In this document: one piece after another, positions 34,777 to 42,286 of the stretch
How the letters are laid out: each line of letters starts with the position of its first letter
Numbering within the stretch: position 1 is the stretch's first letter
From: Oscillospiraceae bacterium
GTDB taxonomy: Bacteria > Bacillota > Clostridia > Oscillospirales > Acutalibacteraceae
Direction of reading: 5' to 3'
DNA length: 64,000 nt
Assembly (NCBI GenBank): GCA_025757685.1
Contig: CP107220.1
Location: 459,501 to 523,500, forward strand
Made by a program: the position numbers and the translations under genes
Notes under the pieces: model-generated
What the model was told of the DNA's origin: nothing
Seen by the model: only the letters and a program-made list of their open reading frames with translations
Databases searched by the model: none

Positions 34777-35388
34777 ATGCGCGAATTGTTTGAGAAATTT
34801 CGTTCTTATTCCATTGTCAGTATCATTGTTTCCGCGTTGTGCGGGCTGGCACTGCTGATTTTTCCGGAAGCCAGTATTCGCTATATCAGCCTGGCCTTTG
34901 GCGGTGCTTTGTTGATTATGGGCGCTGTTGGGGTGGTGCAGTATTTTCGCAAGACTGCCGGCCCGGTGGCGCTGTCTGCGGGATTGATTTCCATGGTGTG
35001 CGGCGTGATCGTCTGCGTCAAGTACCAGAGTATTCTCACATTGGTAGAATTCCTGTTTGGTGCATCTATCTTTTGCGGCGGGATCATTGGTCTGGTGATC
35101 GCCCTGCGGCGGGAAATGCGGCTGCTGCCCGGCTGGGGTGTCAATCTGGCACTGACGATGGTGTCCGTCATTTTAGGGATCGTGTGTATGGTCAATCCTT
35201 TTCATACCGCCCTGGCGCTGGCCAGAATGCTGGGCGTAGCGCTGCTGCTGTATGCAGTGATGGAAGCCGTTGGCTATGTGCAGTTGCGCAAGGTGGGCCG
35301 CTCTGTGGAGGACGCAGTGAATCGTACGGCGCCGATCATTGACGAAAACGCTCGCGTATTGGATGATCAGGACGAAAGTGTAAAATAA
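34777..35388 (+). CDS. DUF308 (HdeD-like) membrane protein
   Basis: A 203-residue membrane protein with about six hydrophobic helices arranged as repeated pairs (SIVSIIVSALCGLALLIFP, ISLAFGGALLIMGAVGVVQYF, LALTMVSVILGIVCMVNPF and others), the pattern of DUF308/HdeD. E. coli HdeD is linked to acid stress, but the Firmicutes members are uncharacterised. A charged C-terminal tail of about 35 residues is cytoplasmic. The ATG at 34777 has TGGAGGG at 34764-34770; an upstream in-frame ATG lacks such a site. It is a single-gene unit with its own promoter. Confidence 0.85.
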   Translation: MRELFEKFRSYSIVSIIVSALCGLALLIFPEASIRYISLAFGGALLIMGAVGVVQYFRKTAGPVALSAGLISMVCGVIVCVKYQSILTLVEFLFGASIFCGGIIGLVIALRREMRLLPGWGVNLALTMVSVILGIVCMVNPFHTALALARMLGVALLLYAVMEAVGYVQLRKVGRSVEDAVNRTAPIIDENARVLDDQDESVK

Positions 35389-35421
35389 TCGATAAATGCA
35401 TACGATTTTCTGCTTTCCTGC

Positions 35422-35450
35422 TTGACAAGGATTTTGTTTTATAGTATATT
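35422..35450 (+). promoter_or_regulatory. Promoter of the MarR-family gene
   Basis: TTGACA (35422-35427) and TATATT (35445-35450), 17-bp spacer. Confidence 0.8.
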
Positions 35451-35488
35451 TATAGGCGAGAAGAGGGTGAAGCAGAAAGGACTTCATT

Positions 35489-35968
35489 ATGAGCAAAAAA
35501 ATGACTGCATTCGGCAGCAAGTTCATTCAAACCTCCAAAGCTATTTCCAAAAAGCGCCAGAAGCTGGCTGAGACCGTAGGCTTGGAGGCCGCACCCGCTG
35601 TGGCTGTAATGGGCGAAAAAAAGGCAAAAGTATCCAGATGTATGGTTGAGATCCTGCTGTGCCTGGATCAATCCAAGACCCCGCAGGCCGTGCGCGATGT
35701 GAGCTGTGATACGGAGTACTCCAAGGGTATGATTAGTCGCTGCGTAGAGAATCTGCGTCAGCAGGGCTATGTGACCGTTGAGCGTAATGTGCAGGATCGT
35801 CGCGCTGTTTGTATTGCCCTTACCGAGAAAGCAAAGCCTGTGATCGCTGATTTCCATGCCAAAGAGAAAGAAATGATCGAGACCCTGTATGCCGGTTTGA
35901 ACGATGCGGATATTCAGGATCTGGATCGGATTCTGGAAATTGTGCAGGCAAACATTGCCGATATGTAA
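35489..35968 (+). CDS. MarR-family transcriptional regulator
   Basis: Winged-helix regulator (159 aa). After a basic 40-residue lead, the HTH reads QAVRDVSCDTEYSKGMISRCVENLRQQGYV, then the wing VQDRRAVCIALTEKAKPVI with the conserved D-R-R of MarR proteins. A C-terminal dimerisation helix follows. MarR regulators typically sense small molecules, metals or oxidants and repress neighbouring genes. The neighbours downstream are the HMA protein and P-type ATPase, but they have their own promoter beyond a terminator, so a regulatory link is only plausible. ATG at 35489 follows AGAAAGG. Confidence 0.9.
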   Translation: MSKKMTAFGSKFIQTSKAISKKRQKLAETVGLEAAPAVAVMGEKKAKVSRCMVEILLCLDQSKTPQAVRDVSCDTEYSKGMISRCVENLRQQGYVTVERNVQDRRAVCIALTEKAKPVIADFHAKEKEMIETLYAGLNDADIQDLDRILEIVQANIADM

Positions 35969-35984
35969 TCTATTATAAACTTGA

Positions 35985-36014
35985 ACCGTCCTGTTTCGGC
36001 AGGGCGGTTTTTTC
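35985..36014 (+). terminator. Terminator after the MarR gene
   Basis: ACCGTCCTG (35985-35993), 6-base loop, CAGGGCGGT (36000-36008), then TTTTTT. One G-U pair. Confidence 0.9.
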
Positions 36015-36107
36015 TGTCTGTTTTGAACCGTCATTGCAGGTGGTGTACCCGGTTGATGAGCAAAAGTGGTGCACTGCCTATTTTTTGCGCCTTTTTTCAG
36101 AAATCTA

Positions 36108-36136
36108 TTGACATGCTCTATCCGGTTGAATATAAT
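36108..36136 (+). promoter_or_regulatory. Fully consensus sigma-A promoter of the metal-export operon
   Basis: TTGACA (36108-36113), exactly 17 bp, TATAAT (36131-36136). Both hexamers are perfect, which implies that a repressor is needed to keep it off. Confidence 0.92.
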
Positions 36137-36142
36137 AATATA

Positions 36143-36172
36143 TGAACAGATGAGAATATGAAATACTGTTCA
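36143..36172. repeat. Inverted repeat at the metal-export operon start, candidate operator
   Basis: TGAACAG (36143-36149) and CTGTTCA (36166-36172) are perfect inverted arms spaced by 16 bases, covering +1. The ATATGAACA half-site resembles operators of ArsR/SmtB metal sensors (recollection), but no such gene is adjacent. Confidence 0.6.
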
Positions 36173-36209
36173 GAGCAAAAAAACAAACATTTTGCATAGG
36201 AGAATGGCT

Positions 36210-36428
36210 ATGAAAAAGACTTATAATGTGGACGTGGATTGTGCCAATTGTGCTGCCAAGATGGAAGACGCTGTGAAAAAGACCCCCGGTGTGCAGAACG
36301 CTGTCCTGAGCTTTATGACCTTAAAGTTGAAAGTGGAATTTGAAGCAGGTGCGGATGTGGATGCAGTGATGGCAGCCGCCCGAAAAAATTGCAAGCGGGT
36401 GGAGAGCGATTGCGAGATCTTTTTGTAA
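36210..36428 (+). CDS. Free-standing heavy-metal-associated (HMA) domain protein
   Basis: A 72-residue HMA/Atx1-like ferredoxin-fold protein. The metal-binding motif is DCANCAAKME near residue 9, giving Cys-x-x-Cys. The beta-alpha-beta pattern continues with VQNAVLSFMTLKLKVEF. ATG at 36210 is preferred over ATG at 36204 because TAGGAG (36197-36202) is seven bases from the former. It lies 23 bases before the P-type ATPase gene, whose product lacks the usual N-terminal HMA domain. So it probably acts in trans as that pump's metal-donor or sensor domain. The acidic residue before the first Cys is common in Zn/Cd-type HMA domains. Confidence 0.9.
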   Translation: MKKTYNVDVDCANCAAKMEDAVKKTPGVQNAVLSFMTLKLKVEFEAGADVDAVMAAARKNCKRVESDCEIFL

Positions 36429-36451
36429 ACCTGCATTTGGGAGGGAAAGGT

Positions 36452-38326
36452 ATGAGCAAGAAGCAAAAGAAAGTGCTGGTGCGCATTATTGTTGCGCTGG
36501 TGCTGCTGGCAGGGGTGATCCTGCTGGATAAGCTGGCCCTGCTGCCACAGTGGGCTATGATTGTTCTGTATTTGGTGCCGTATTTTGTGATCGGCTACGA
36601 TATTCTTTGGAAAGCGCTTAAGGGGATCAAAAACCGCCAGGTGTTTGATGAGAATTTCTTAATGGCAGTGGCCACCGTTGGCGCCCTTTGCTTACAAGAC
36701 TTCAAAGAGGGCGTGGCCGTTATGCTGTTTTACCAGATCGGCGAGCTGTTCCAGAGTGTGGCGGTGGGCAAGAGCCGTAAGAACATTGCCGCCCTGATGG
36801 ATATTCGTCCGGACTATGCCAATTTGATGGTGGACGGCAAACTGGAACAGGTGGATCCGGACGATGTGGAAGTGGGCACGGAGATTGTGGTGGATCCCGG
36901 CGAAAAGGTGCCCATTGACGGTGTGATCGTAGAGGGCAATACAACCCTGAATACCGGTGCGCTTACCGGCGAGAGCGTGCCACGGGAGGCCAAGCCGGGA
37001 GACGATGTGATTAGTGGCTGCATCAATATGAGCGGGCGCATTACGGTGCGCACCACCAAGCCATTCGGCGAGTCTACCGTGTCTAAAATCTTGGATTTGG
37101 TGGAGAATTCTGCCATGAAAAAGTCCAAGTCCGAGAACTTTATCACCAAGTTCGCCCGATACTATACCCCCGCCGTGTGTTACAGCGCATTGGCGCTGGC
37201 AGTGCTGCCGCCGTTGATTCGCCTGTTGGCAGGTCATCCGGCTATGTGGGCCGAGTGGATCACAAGAGCACTGACCTTTTTGGTCATCAGCTGCCCCTGC
37301 GCGCTGGTGATCTCTATTCCGCTGAGTTTCTTCGGCGGTATCGGCTGCGCTTCTAAAAACGGTATTTTGGTGAAAGGCTCCAACTACTTGGAAGCTTTGG
37401 CAGACACCAAATATATTGTATGTGACAAAACCGGCACCCTGACCAAAGGGGTGTTCCAGGTGACCGGTGTGTACCCGGCGCCGGGGGTGGATAAAAAGGT
37501 GTTGCTGGGTCTGGCGGCCTATGCGGAGAGTGGATCGCATCACCCCATCAGTCAAAGCTTGAAAGATGCTTACGGTCAGCCTCTGCAAGGGGAGCGGGTC
37601 AGCGCCATTCAGGAGATCGCCGGTCACGGCGTGCAGGCGTTGGTGGACGGCCATCCGGTAGCTGTGGGTAACGCCAAGCTGATGGAAAAGATCGGCGCTG
37701 CCCTGCCCGATGCGCGTACGGACGGCACAACCGTGTATGTAGCGGCGGATGGCAAGTATATCGGCTGCATTGTCATTTCTGATGTGGTGAAGCCCACCGC
37801 CAAGGCAGCGATGGCTGCGCTCAAGGAGAATGGCGTAAAAATGACCGTCATGCTCACCGGTGACGCAAAGGCTGCGGCAGATCGGGTGGCTGCGGAGATC
37901 GGTATGGATCGGGTGGAAAGCGAGCTGCTGCCCGGAGATAAGGTGGCGCAGGTGGAAAAGCTGCTGGCAGAGAAAGGTCCCAAGGAGAACCTGGCCTTTG
38001 TAGGTGACGGGATTAACGACGCGCCGGTGCTGTCCCGCGCGGATGTGGGGATCGCTATGGGCGCCCTCGGCTCGGACGCTGCCATTGAAGCGGCAGATGT
38101 GGTGCTGATGGACGATGATCCGTCTAAGATTGCGCTGGCCATGAAGATCTCGCGCCACACCTTGCAGATCGTATGGCAAAATATTGTGTTCGCCCTGGCG
38201 GTGAAGGCTGTTTGCCTGGTGCTGGGCGCTCTGGGTATTGCCGGTATGTGGCTGGCGATTTTTGCCGATGTGGGCGTGATGGTACTGGCGGTGCTCAACG
38301 CCACCCGCGCACTGAAAATCAAATAA
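36452..38326 (+). CDS. Zn/Cd/Pb-exporting P1B-type ATPase
   Basis: Heavy-metal P-type ATPase (624 aa) in the cytoplasmic membrane. Landmarks: CPC at 281-283 (SCPCALVIS), phosphorylation Asp325 in DKTGTLT, SGSHHPIS (the HP motif), and GDGINDAP with Asp519. The C-terminal helices carry the P1B-2 signature: NIVFALAVKAVCLV with Lys, and WLAIFADVGVMVLAVLNATRAL with Asp. That points to Zn2+, Cd2+ or Pb2+ export (CadA/ZntA type) and argues against copper. No N-terminal HMA domain is present; one is encoded separately just upstream. ATG at 36452 follows GGGAGGGAAAGG. Expected inducers are metals; no cadC/arsR gene adjoins. Confidence 0.93.
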   Translation: MSKKQKKVLVRIIVALVLLAGVILLDKLALLPQWAMIVLYLVPYFVIGYDILWKALKGIKNRQVFDENFLMAVATVGALCLQDFKEGVAVMLFYQIGELFQSVAVGKSRKNIAALMDIRPDYANLMVDGKLEQVDPDDVEVGTEIVVDPGEKVPIDGVIVEGNTTLNTGALTGESVPREAKPGDDVISGCINMSGRITVRTTKPFGESTVSKILDLVENSAMKKSKSENFITKFARYYTPAVCYSALALAVLPPLIRLLAGHPAMWAEWITRALTFLVISCPCALVISIPLSFFGGIGCASKNGILVKGSNYLEALADTKYIVCDKTGTLTKGVFQVTGVYPAPGVDKKVLLGLAAYAESGSHHPISQSLKDAYGQPLQGERVSAIQEIAGHGVQALVDGHPVAVGNAKLMEKIGAALPDARTDGTTVYVAADGKYIGCIVISDVVKPTAKAAMAALKENGVKMTVMLTGDAKAAADRVAAEIGMDRVESELLPGDKVAQVEKLLAEKGPKENLAFVGDGINDAPVLSRADVGIAMGALGSDAAIEAADVVLMDDDPSKIALAMKISRHTLQIVWQNIVFALAVKAVCLVLGALGIAGMWLAIFADVGVMVLAVLNATRALKIK

Positions 38327-38334
38327 TGACTGAA

Positions 38335-38376
38335 CAACGGCGGTTGCAGGGCTATGGCTTGCAACCGTCGTTTTTT
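38335..38376 (+). terminator. Terminator after the P-type ATPase
   Basis: AACGGCGGTTGCA (38335-38347) pairs with TGCAACCGTCGTT (38359-38371) with one G-U, then TTTTT. Confidence 0.92.
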
Positions 38377-38458
38377 ATGCCCTACGGGGATTGCGGTTCC
38401 TGTCGGTTTGTGCTATATTAAAATTATCACACATAGGCTGCTGCTAACGGGAGTATAA

Positions 38459-38491
38459 ATGAAGAAAGGTTTGAATTGTCACAATGTATGA
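38459..38491 (+). CDS. Ten-codon leader minicistron ahead of the araC-type gene
   Basis: ATG at 38459 follows GGGAG (38449-38453) by five bases and encodes MKKGLNCHNV, ending in TGA at 38489-38491. The last codons overlap the start of the regulator gene (ATG at 38484) in another frame. The regulator itself has no ribosome-binding site at a normal distance, so ribosomes finishing this minicistron probably restart there. The arrangement is clear in the sequence; function is inferred. Confidence 0.55.
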   Translation: MKKGLNCHNV

Positions 38492-39281
38492 GAACATTAA
38501 GCTGTTTGCGGAGAGTGGGCGCCCGCTGGAGGTGCGCTTTGTGGGAGAGACGGTGTGCGACGGCAAATATCGGATCAGTCGATCGTGCAGTGATCTAAAC
38601 TCTCTGGAATATATTGTGGATGGCGCTGGCACACTGGAGATCAACGGCCAGGTATTGTACCCCAAGGCGGGGGATGTGTTTCTTCTGACCGAGGGCAGCC
38701 GCCACACCTATTATGCGGATCAGAACCACCCCTGGCACAAGTATTTTATCAGTTTTAGCGGTCCGGTGGCAGACTGCCTGCTACGCACCTATTTGCCTCG
38801 GGACACCTATTTGTTTCATGGCTGTTATGTGGAAAAGGCCTTTGCCCGCTTGTTTAGCCTGGGGTTCAACAATCAGGATCAAGACAAGGCCCAGATCGCC
38901 ATGGCGCCGGTGCTGTTTAGCTTGGTGCAGAGCATTTACGATCGGCAGATCACCGCGGAGTATGACCTGGCGGATCGCATCAAGCGGGAGATTGAGAACC
39001 GTGCCACCATGCACTTGGATCTTGAGGAACTATGCCGGACTTTGAATTATTCCAAAAATCATATTATCAACCGGTTTTCTGCCAAATTCGGCGTGACGCC
39101 GTATCAATATTACAAAAACTGTCGTCTGCAGATCGCAAAGGATTACCTGATCAATACCCAGATGACTGTCAGCGAAATTGCAGATGCCCTGTCCTATACG
39201 GACGCCCAGTATTTTTCTTATGCCTTTAAGCAGGGAACCGGGTGCTCTCCCAGTCGCTTTCGCGCGCTCACGGAAATGTGA
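38484..39281 (+). CDS. AraC-family transcriptional regulator
   Basis: A 265-residue regulator with an N-terminal cupin-like sensor domain (SLEYIVDGAGTLEINGQVLYPKAGDVFLLTEGSRHTY, about 40-80). The C-terminal double helix-turn-helix has DLEELCRTLNYSKNHIINRFSAKFGVTPYQYYKNCRL and VSEIADALSYTDAQYFSYAFKQGTGCSPSRFR. This layout is typical of activators of sugar-use genes. It precedes a metallophosphoesterase and a GPH sugar symporter, and the beta-galactosidase operon lies 5 kb away, so these are candidate targets. Its translation appears to depend on an overlapping minicistron. Confidence 0.93.
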   Translation: MYENIKLFAESGRPLEVRFVGETVCDGKYRISRSCSDLNSLEYIVDGAGTLEINGQVLYPKAGDVFLLTEGSRHTYYADQNHPWHKYFISFSGPVADCLLRTYLPRDTYLFHGCYVEKAFARLFSLGFNNQDQDKAQIAMAPVLFSLVQSIYDRQITAEYDLADRIKREIENRATMHLDLEELCRTLNYSKNHIINRFSAKFGVTPYQYYKNCRLQIAKDYLINTQMTVSEIADALSYTDAQYFSYAFKQGTGCSPSRFRALTEM

Positions 39282-39377
39282 TAAATCGCAAGCAATATTG
39301 GATATATCCAGTTGAATAAAAGCTATTGTTGTGATATTTTATAATATATAGGGCTCCTTTGCCCGGGAGATAGAATC

Positions 39378-40745
39378 ATGAGCGATTTTTCCTTTTATTT
39401 AGTGACGGACCCCCATTATTTTGACGAGTCCTTCGGCCGCAGCGGATCGGCTTACGAGGCCCGCTCCCGCACAGACCAAAAGTGTGTGGCGGAGACGCCG
39501 GCCATCCTTGACGCCGGGTTTGCCCAGATTGCAGCGGACAGGGAGACGCGTGTGATCCTGATCCCCGGCGATTTGGTGTACCGAGGCGAATACCAAAGCC
39601 ATGTGGGCTTTCGCAAGCGGCTGTACCGACTGCAAGAAGCGGGCAAAAAGATTTACTTGATCACTGCCCGCCATGACTATGCGGAGAATCCCTGCGAATT
39701 TATAGGTGACCGCACGGTGCCGGTTGCCGGCATGGAGCGCAGCGACCTGCGGGACTTTTACCGGGAATTCGGATTTGACGACGCCATTGCCGAGCACCGG
39801 GAGAGTATGTCTTATGTGGCGCAGCTGGCGCCGGGCCTGCGGTTGTTGGCACTGAATTGTGACGGCGACTGCAAGGACTTTAAGGGCCTTTGGCCGGAGC
39901 AGTTGGACTGGGCAGTGGCACAAATTCAGGCGGCACACGCTGCCGGGGAGCGGATCATTGCTATGACCCATTATCCGTTGCTGCCGTTCTCGGCAGTGAT
40001 GGGTCTGATCGGCGACGCCCATTTGACCGACTGGGAACAAACCGCCAACACGCTGGCAGACGCCGGGCTGGAGCTGATCTTTACCGGTCATATGCACGCT
40101 CAGGCGGTGACAGAGCACATCTCGCCGGCAGGCAACACCATTACCGATGTGCAGACCGGATGCTTTGTGGGCTGTCCCTGCGCCTATCGCAAGGTGACGG
40201 TGGCACCGGATGGCCAGGTGGACATTCGCTCCTACACGATTGATGACTTTGACTATGATAAAGGCGGGCGCACCGCGGCAGAATATCTGCAGTGGCGCTT
40301 TGACCGTATGATCACGGATATAATGGACGCTATGGCTACGGATTTTGATGCCTTTATGGGTAAATTCGGCGGCAGCCAAGGCAAGGAAAAGCTGAAAGGT
40401 CCGGTCACGGCAGTAGGCAAGCTGCTGCAAAAGCTGACGGTAAAGCAGCTGGGGCGGCTGTTTTGGTTCCGGGTGGATCCGTCCATCGGTGATCGTCGAG
40501 TGGCAGATGTGGGCGTGGAGCTGGTGCGTAATATCTTTATGGGCAACGAGCCGTACGTGCCCGGTACGCCCATGTATGACGCGCTGGATCACCTGCTGCG
40601 TCGTCTGTCTCCGGTGTTGCATATTTTGGAGAAGAAGCTCTCCGCCGGCAATCCGCAGCTCTCCGATCTGCGCGCCTTTGTGCTCTCCATGATCGGCGAC
40701 AAAAAGCAACGGGATTACAACTGCACCTTGCAGTTGACTAAATAA
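39378..40745 (+). CDS. Metallophosphoesterase with altered GNHD motif
   Basis: Calcineurin-like phosphoesterase (455 aa). Motifs in order are TDPHY (D-x-H), GDLVYRGE, ITARHDY, MTHYPL and TGHMHAQ. The third motif is normally GN(H/D); here Ala-Arg replaces Gly-Asn, so a metal-bridging Asn is lost while His-Asp remain. The C-terminal 180 residues form a helical extension with no recognised domain. No signal peptide. Substrate unknown (phosphodiesters, nucleotides or sugar phosphates). It precedes a GPH symporter by 36 bases and probably shares its transcript. A TATAAT at 39340-39345 may be its -10; no good -35 was found. GGGAGATAG is the ribosome-binding site. Confidence 0.85.
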   Translation: MSDFSFYLVTDPHYFDESFGRSGSAYEARSRTDQKCVAETPAILDAGFAQIAADRETRVILIPGDLVYRGEYQSHVGFRKRLYRLQEAGKKIYLITARHDYAENPCEFIGDRTVPVAGMERSDLRDFYREFGFDDAIAEHRESMSYVAQLAPGLRLLALNCDGDCKDFKGLWPEQLDWAVAQIQAAHAAGERIIAMTHYPLLPFSAVMGLIGDAHLTDWEQTANTLADAGLELIFTGHMHAQAVTEHISPAGNTITDVQTGCFVGCPCAYRKVTVAPDGQVDIRSYTIDDFDYDKGGRTAAEYLQWRFDRMITDIMDAMATDFDAFMGKFGGSQGKEKLKGPVTAVGKLLQKLTVKQLGRLFWFRVDPSIGDRRVADVGVELVRNIFMGNEPYVPGTPMYDALDHLLRRLSPVLHILEKKLSAGNPQLSDLRAFVLSMIGDKKQRDYNCTLQLTK

Positions 40746-40781
40746 AAACAAAAGCGGCATTTTTGAAGGGGGAATTTCTAA

Positions 40782-42224
40782 ATGTCCGGCAAGACCATGG
40801 CTGCACCCGCAGTCGACCAAAAGCAGATTGGCACCGGCGAATTTATATGGTACATGGTGTCTGTGTTTTTCTATACCAATATGACCGGTATGGTGGGGCA
40901 GTACCGCAACAACTTTTTAGTGGATGTGGTGCAGATCAATCAGCACCAGGCGGCGCTGTTTAACACGCTGGTGAGCGTGGTGCCCTGGGTGCTGAACTTC
41001 TTTATTGTCATGTACATTGACGGCCGCGCCATTGGCAAGCGGGGCAAGTTCCGTCCGCTGGTCATGCTGGCGGCAGTGCCTATGGGGCTGTTGCTGTTTC
41101 TTAGTTTTTGGGTGCCCGGGGGCCTGACAGGCACGCTGTTGATGATCTATTTGTGTACCGTGGGCATTCTGTGGGGCGTGATGAACACCTTCGGCAATAC
41201 CATCAACAACCTGGCTGTGGTGATGTCGCCTAACTTGCGTGAGCGGGACACGGTGATGTCATTCCGTGGCATTGTTTCTGCGGTGGGTAACTCTGCATCC
41301 TTGGTGATCATTTTAGTGCTGGGTCTGATCTGGAAAGACAATAAGGCACTGCAATTTATTCTTTGCGCCGCTCTGAGCGGCGTGATGGGCATTATCACTA
41401 TGCTGGGCGGTATGCGTGCCACGCGGGAGCGCATTGCCTATGAGAATGAGCGCAAGAACCCAATGGAGGGCTTTGGCGACATTTTGCGTAACAAGTATGC
41501 CTGGACCATTATTGTGTCCGAATTCTTAAAGAGCTTTCGTGGCATTGCCAACTTTATGGGCACCTTCCTGGCAGCGGCGCTGCTGGGCGATTCCAGCAAG
41601 TTTCTGCTGTTCGGCTTGCCCACCGGTATCGGCACCGCTGTGGGTATGCTGGTTATCAACTTCCTGCTGAAGAAATTTGACTCCCGGGTACTGTATATTG
41701 CCAGCGGCATCTACTCACTGATTGCCAACACCGGCGCGTTCCTGATCGGTTACACCTACTTTAAGCAGGAAACTTCCGGTGGTCCGCTCCAAATCGTGTT
41801 TATCGTGTTCCTGTTCCTGATCGGCTTGCAGTTTGGTGCCTCCAATCTGCTGCCTAATATGTTCCAGGCAGATGTGCTGGAGGATATTGAGTTGAAGACA
41901 GGCAAGCGAATGGACGCCTCTTTGGGATTTGTCATCGGTATCTTTACCATGGTCAGCGGCACCGTTGCCGGTGCCCTGTCTCCGCTGATTCTGTACGGAG
42001 ACAACTCTATTTGCGGCTATGTGCAGGGCATCCAGGACGGCACCCTGCAATCCCTGAAGACCAAGATCTGGATGTTGTTCTTCTACACCATCTTCCACGG
42101 TATTATGATGTTCCTGGCCGGTGTGCCCTTTTTCTTTTACAAGCTCACCGGTGCCCGCAAGGCAGAAATTCATGCAAAACTGCTGGAGCAGCGCAAAACC
42201 TACGATGTGGCGGCAGAAGATTAA
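40782..42224 (+). CDS. GPH-family sugar:cation symporter
   Basis: Glycoside-pentoside-hexuronide:cation symporter (MFS_2, 480 aa) with about 12 transmembrane helices. Typical features are the N-terminal FFYTNMTGMVGQYRNNFLVDV helix, an Asp-containing helix 2/3 loop (MYIDGRAIGKRGKFRPLVML), and NLRERDTVMSFRGIVSAVGN in the middle. It imports a glycoside with Na+ or H+. The neighbouring regulator and the beta- and alpha-galactosidases downstream suggest a galactoside, but this is inference. GAAGGGGGAA is the ribosome-binding site. A bidirectional terminator follows. Confidence 0.9.
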   Translation: MSGKTMAAPAVDQKQIGTGEFIWYMVSVFFYTNMTGMVGQYRNNFLVDVVQINQHQAALFNTLVSVVPWVLNFFIVMYIDGRAIGKRGKFRPLVMLAAVPMGLLLFLSFWVPGGLTGTLLMIYLCTVGILWGVMNTFGNTINNLAVVMSPNLRERDTVMSFRGIVSAVGNSASLVIILVLGLIWKDNKALQFILCAALSGVMGIITMLGGMRATRERIAYENERKNPMEGFGDILRNKYAWTIIVSEFLKSFRGIANFMGTFLAAALLGDSSKFLLFGLPTGIGTAVGMLVINFLLKKFDSRVLYIASGIYSLIANTGAFLIGYTYFKQETSGGPLQIVFIVFLFLIGLQFGASNLLPNMFQADVLEDIELKTGKRMDASLGFVIGIFTMVSGTVAGALSPLILYGDNSICGYVQGIQDGTLQSLKTKIWMLFFYTIFHGIMMFLAGVPFFFYKLTGARKAEIHAKLLEQRKTYDVAAED

Positions 42225-42233
42225 AACAATAAA

Positions 42234-42274
42234 GAAACGCACCTTGCGATCCAACGATTGCAAGGTGCGTTTCC
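42234..42274. terminator. Bidirectional terminator between symporter and MATE genes
   Basis: AAACGCACCTTGC (42236-42248) pairs with GCAAGGTGCGTTT (42260-42272), 13 pairs, flanked by A- and T-rich tracts; it serves convergent genes. Confidence 0.92.
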
Positions 42275-42286
42275 ATTTGCCTTTTG

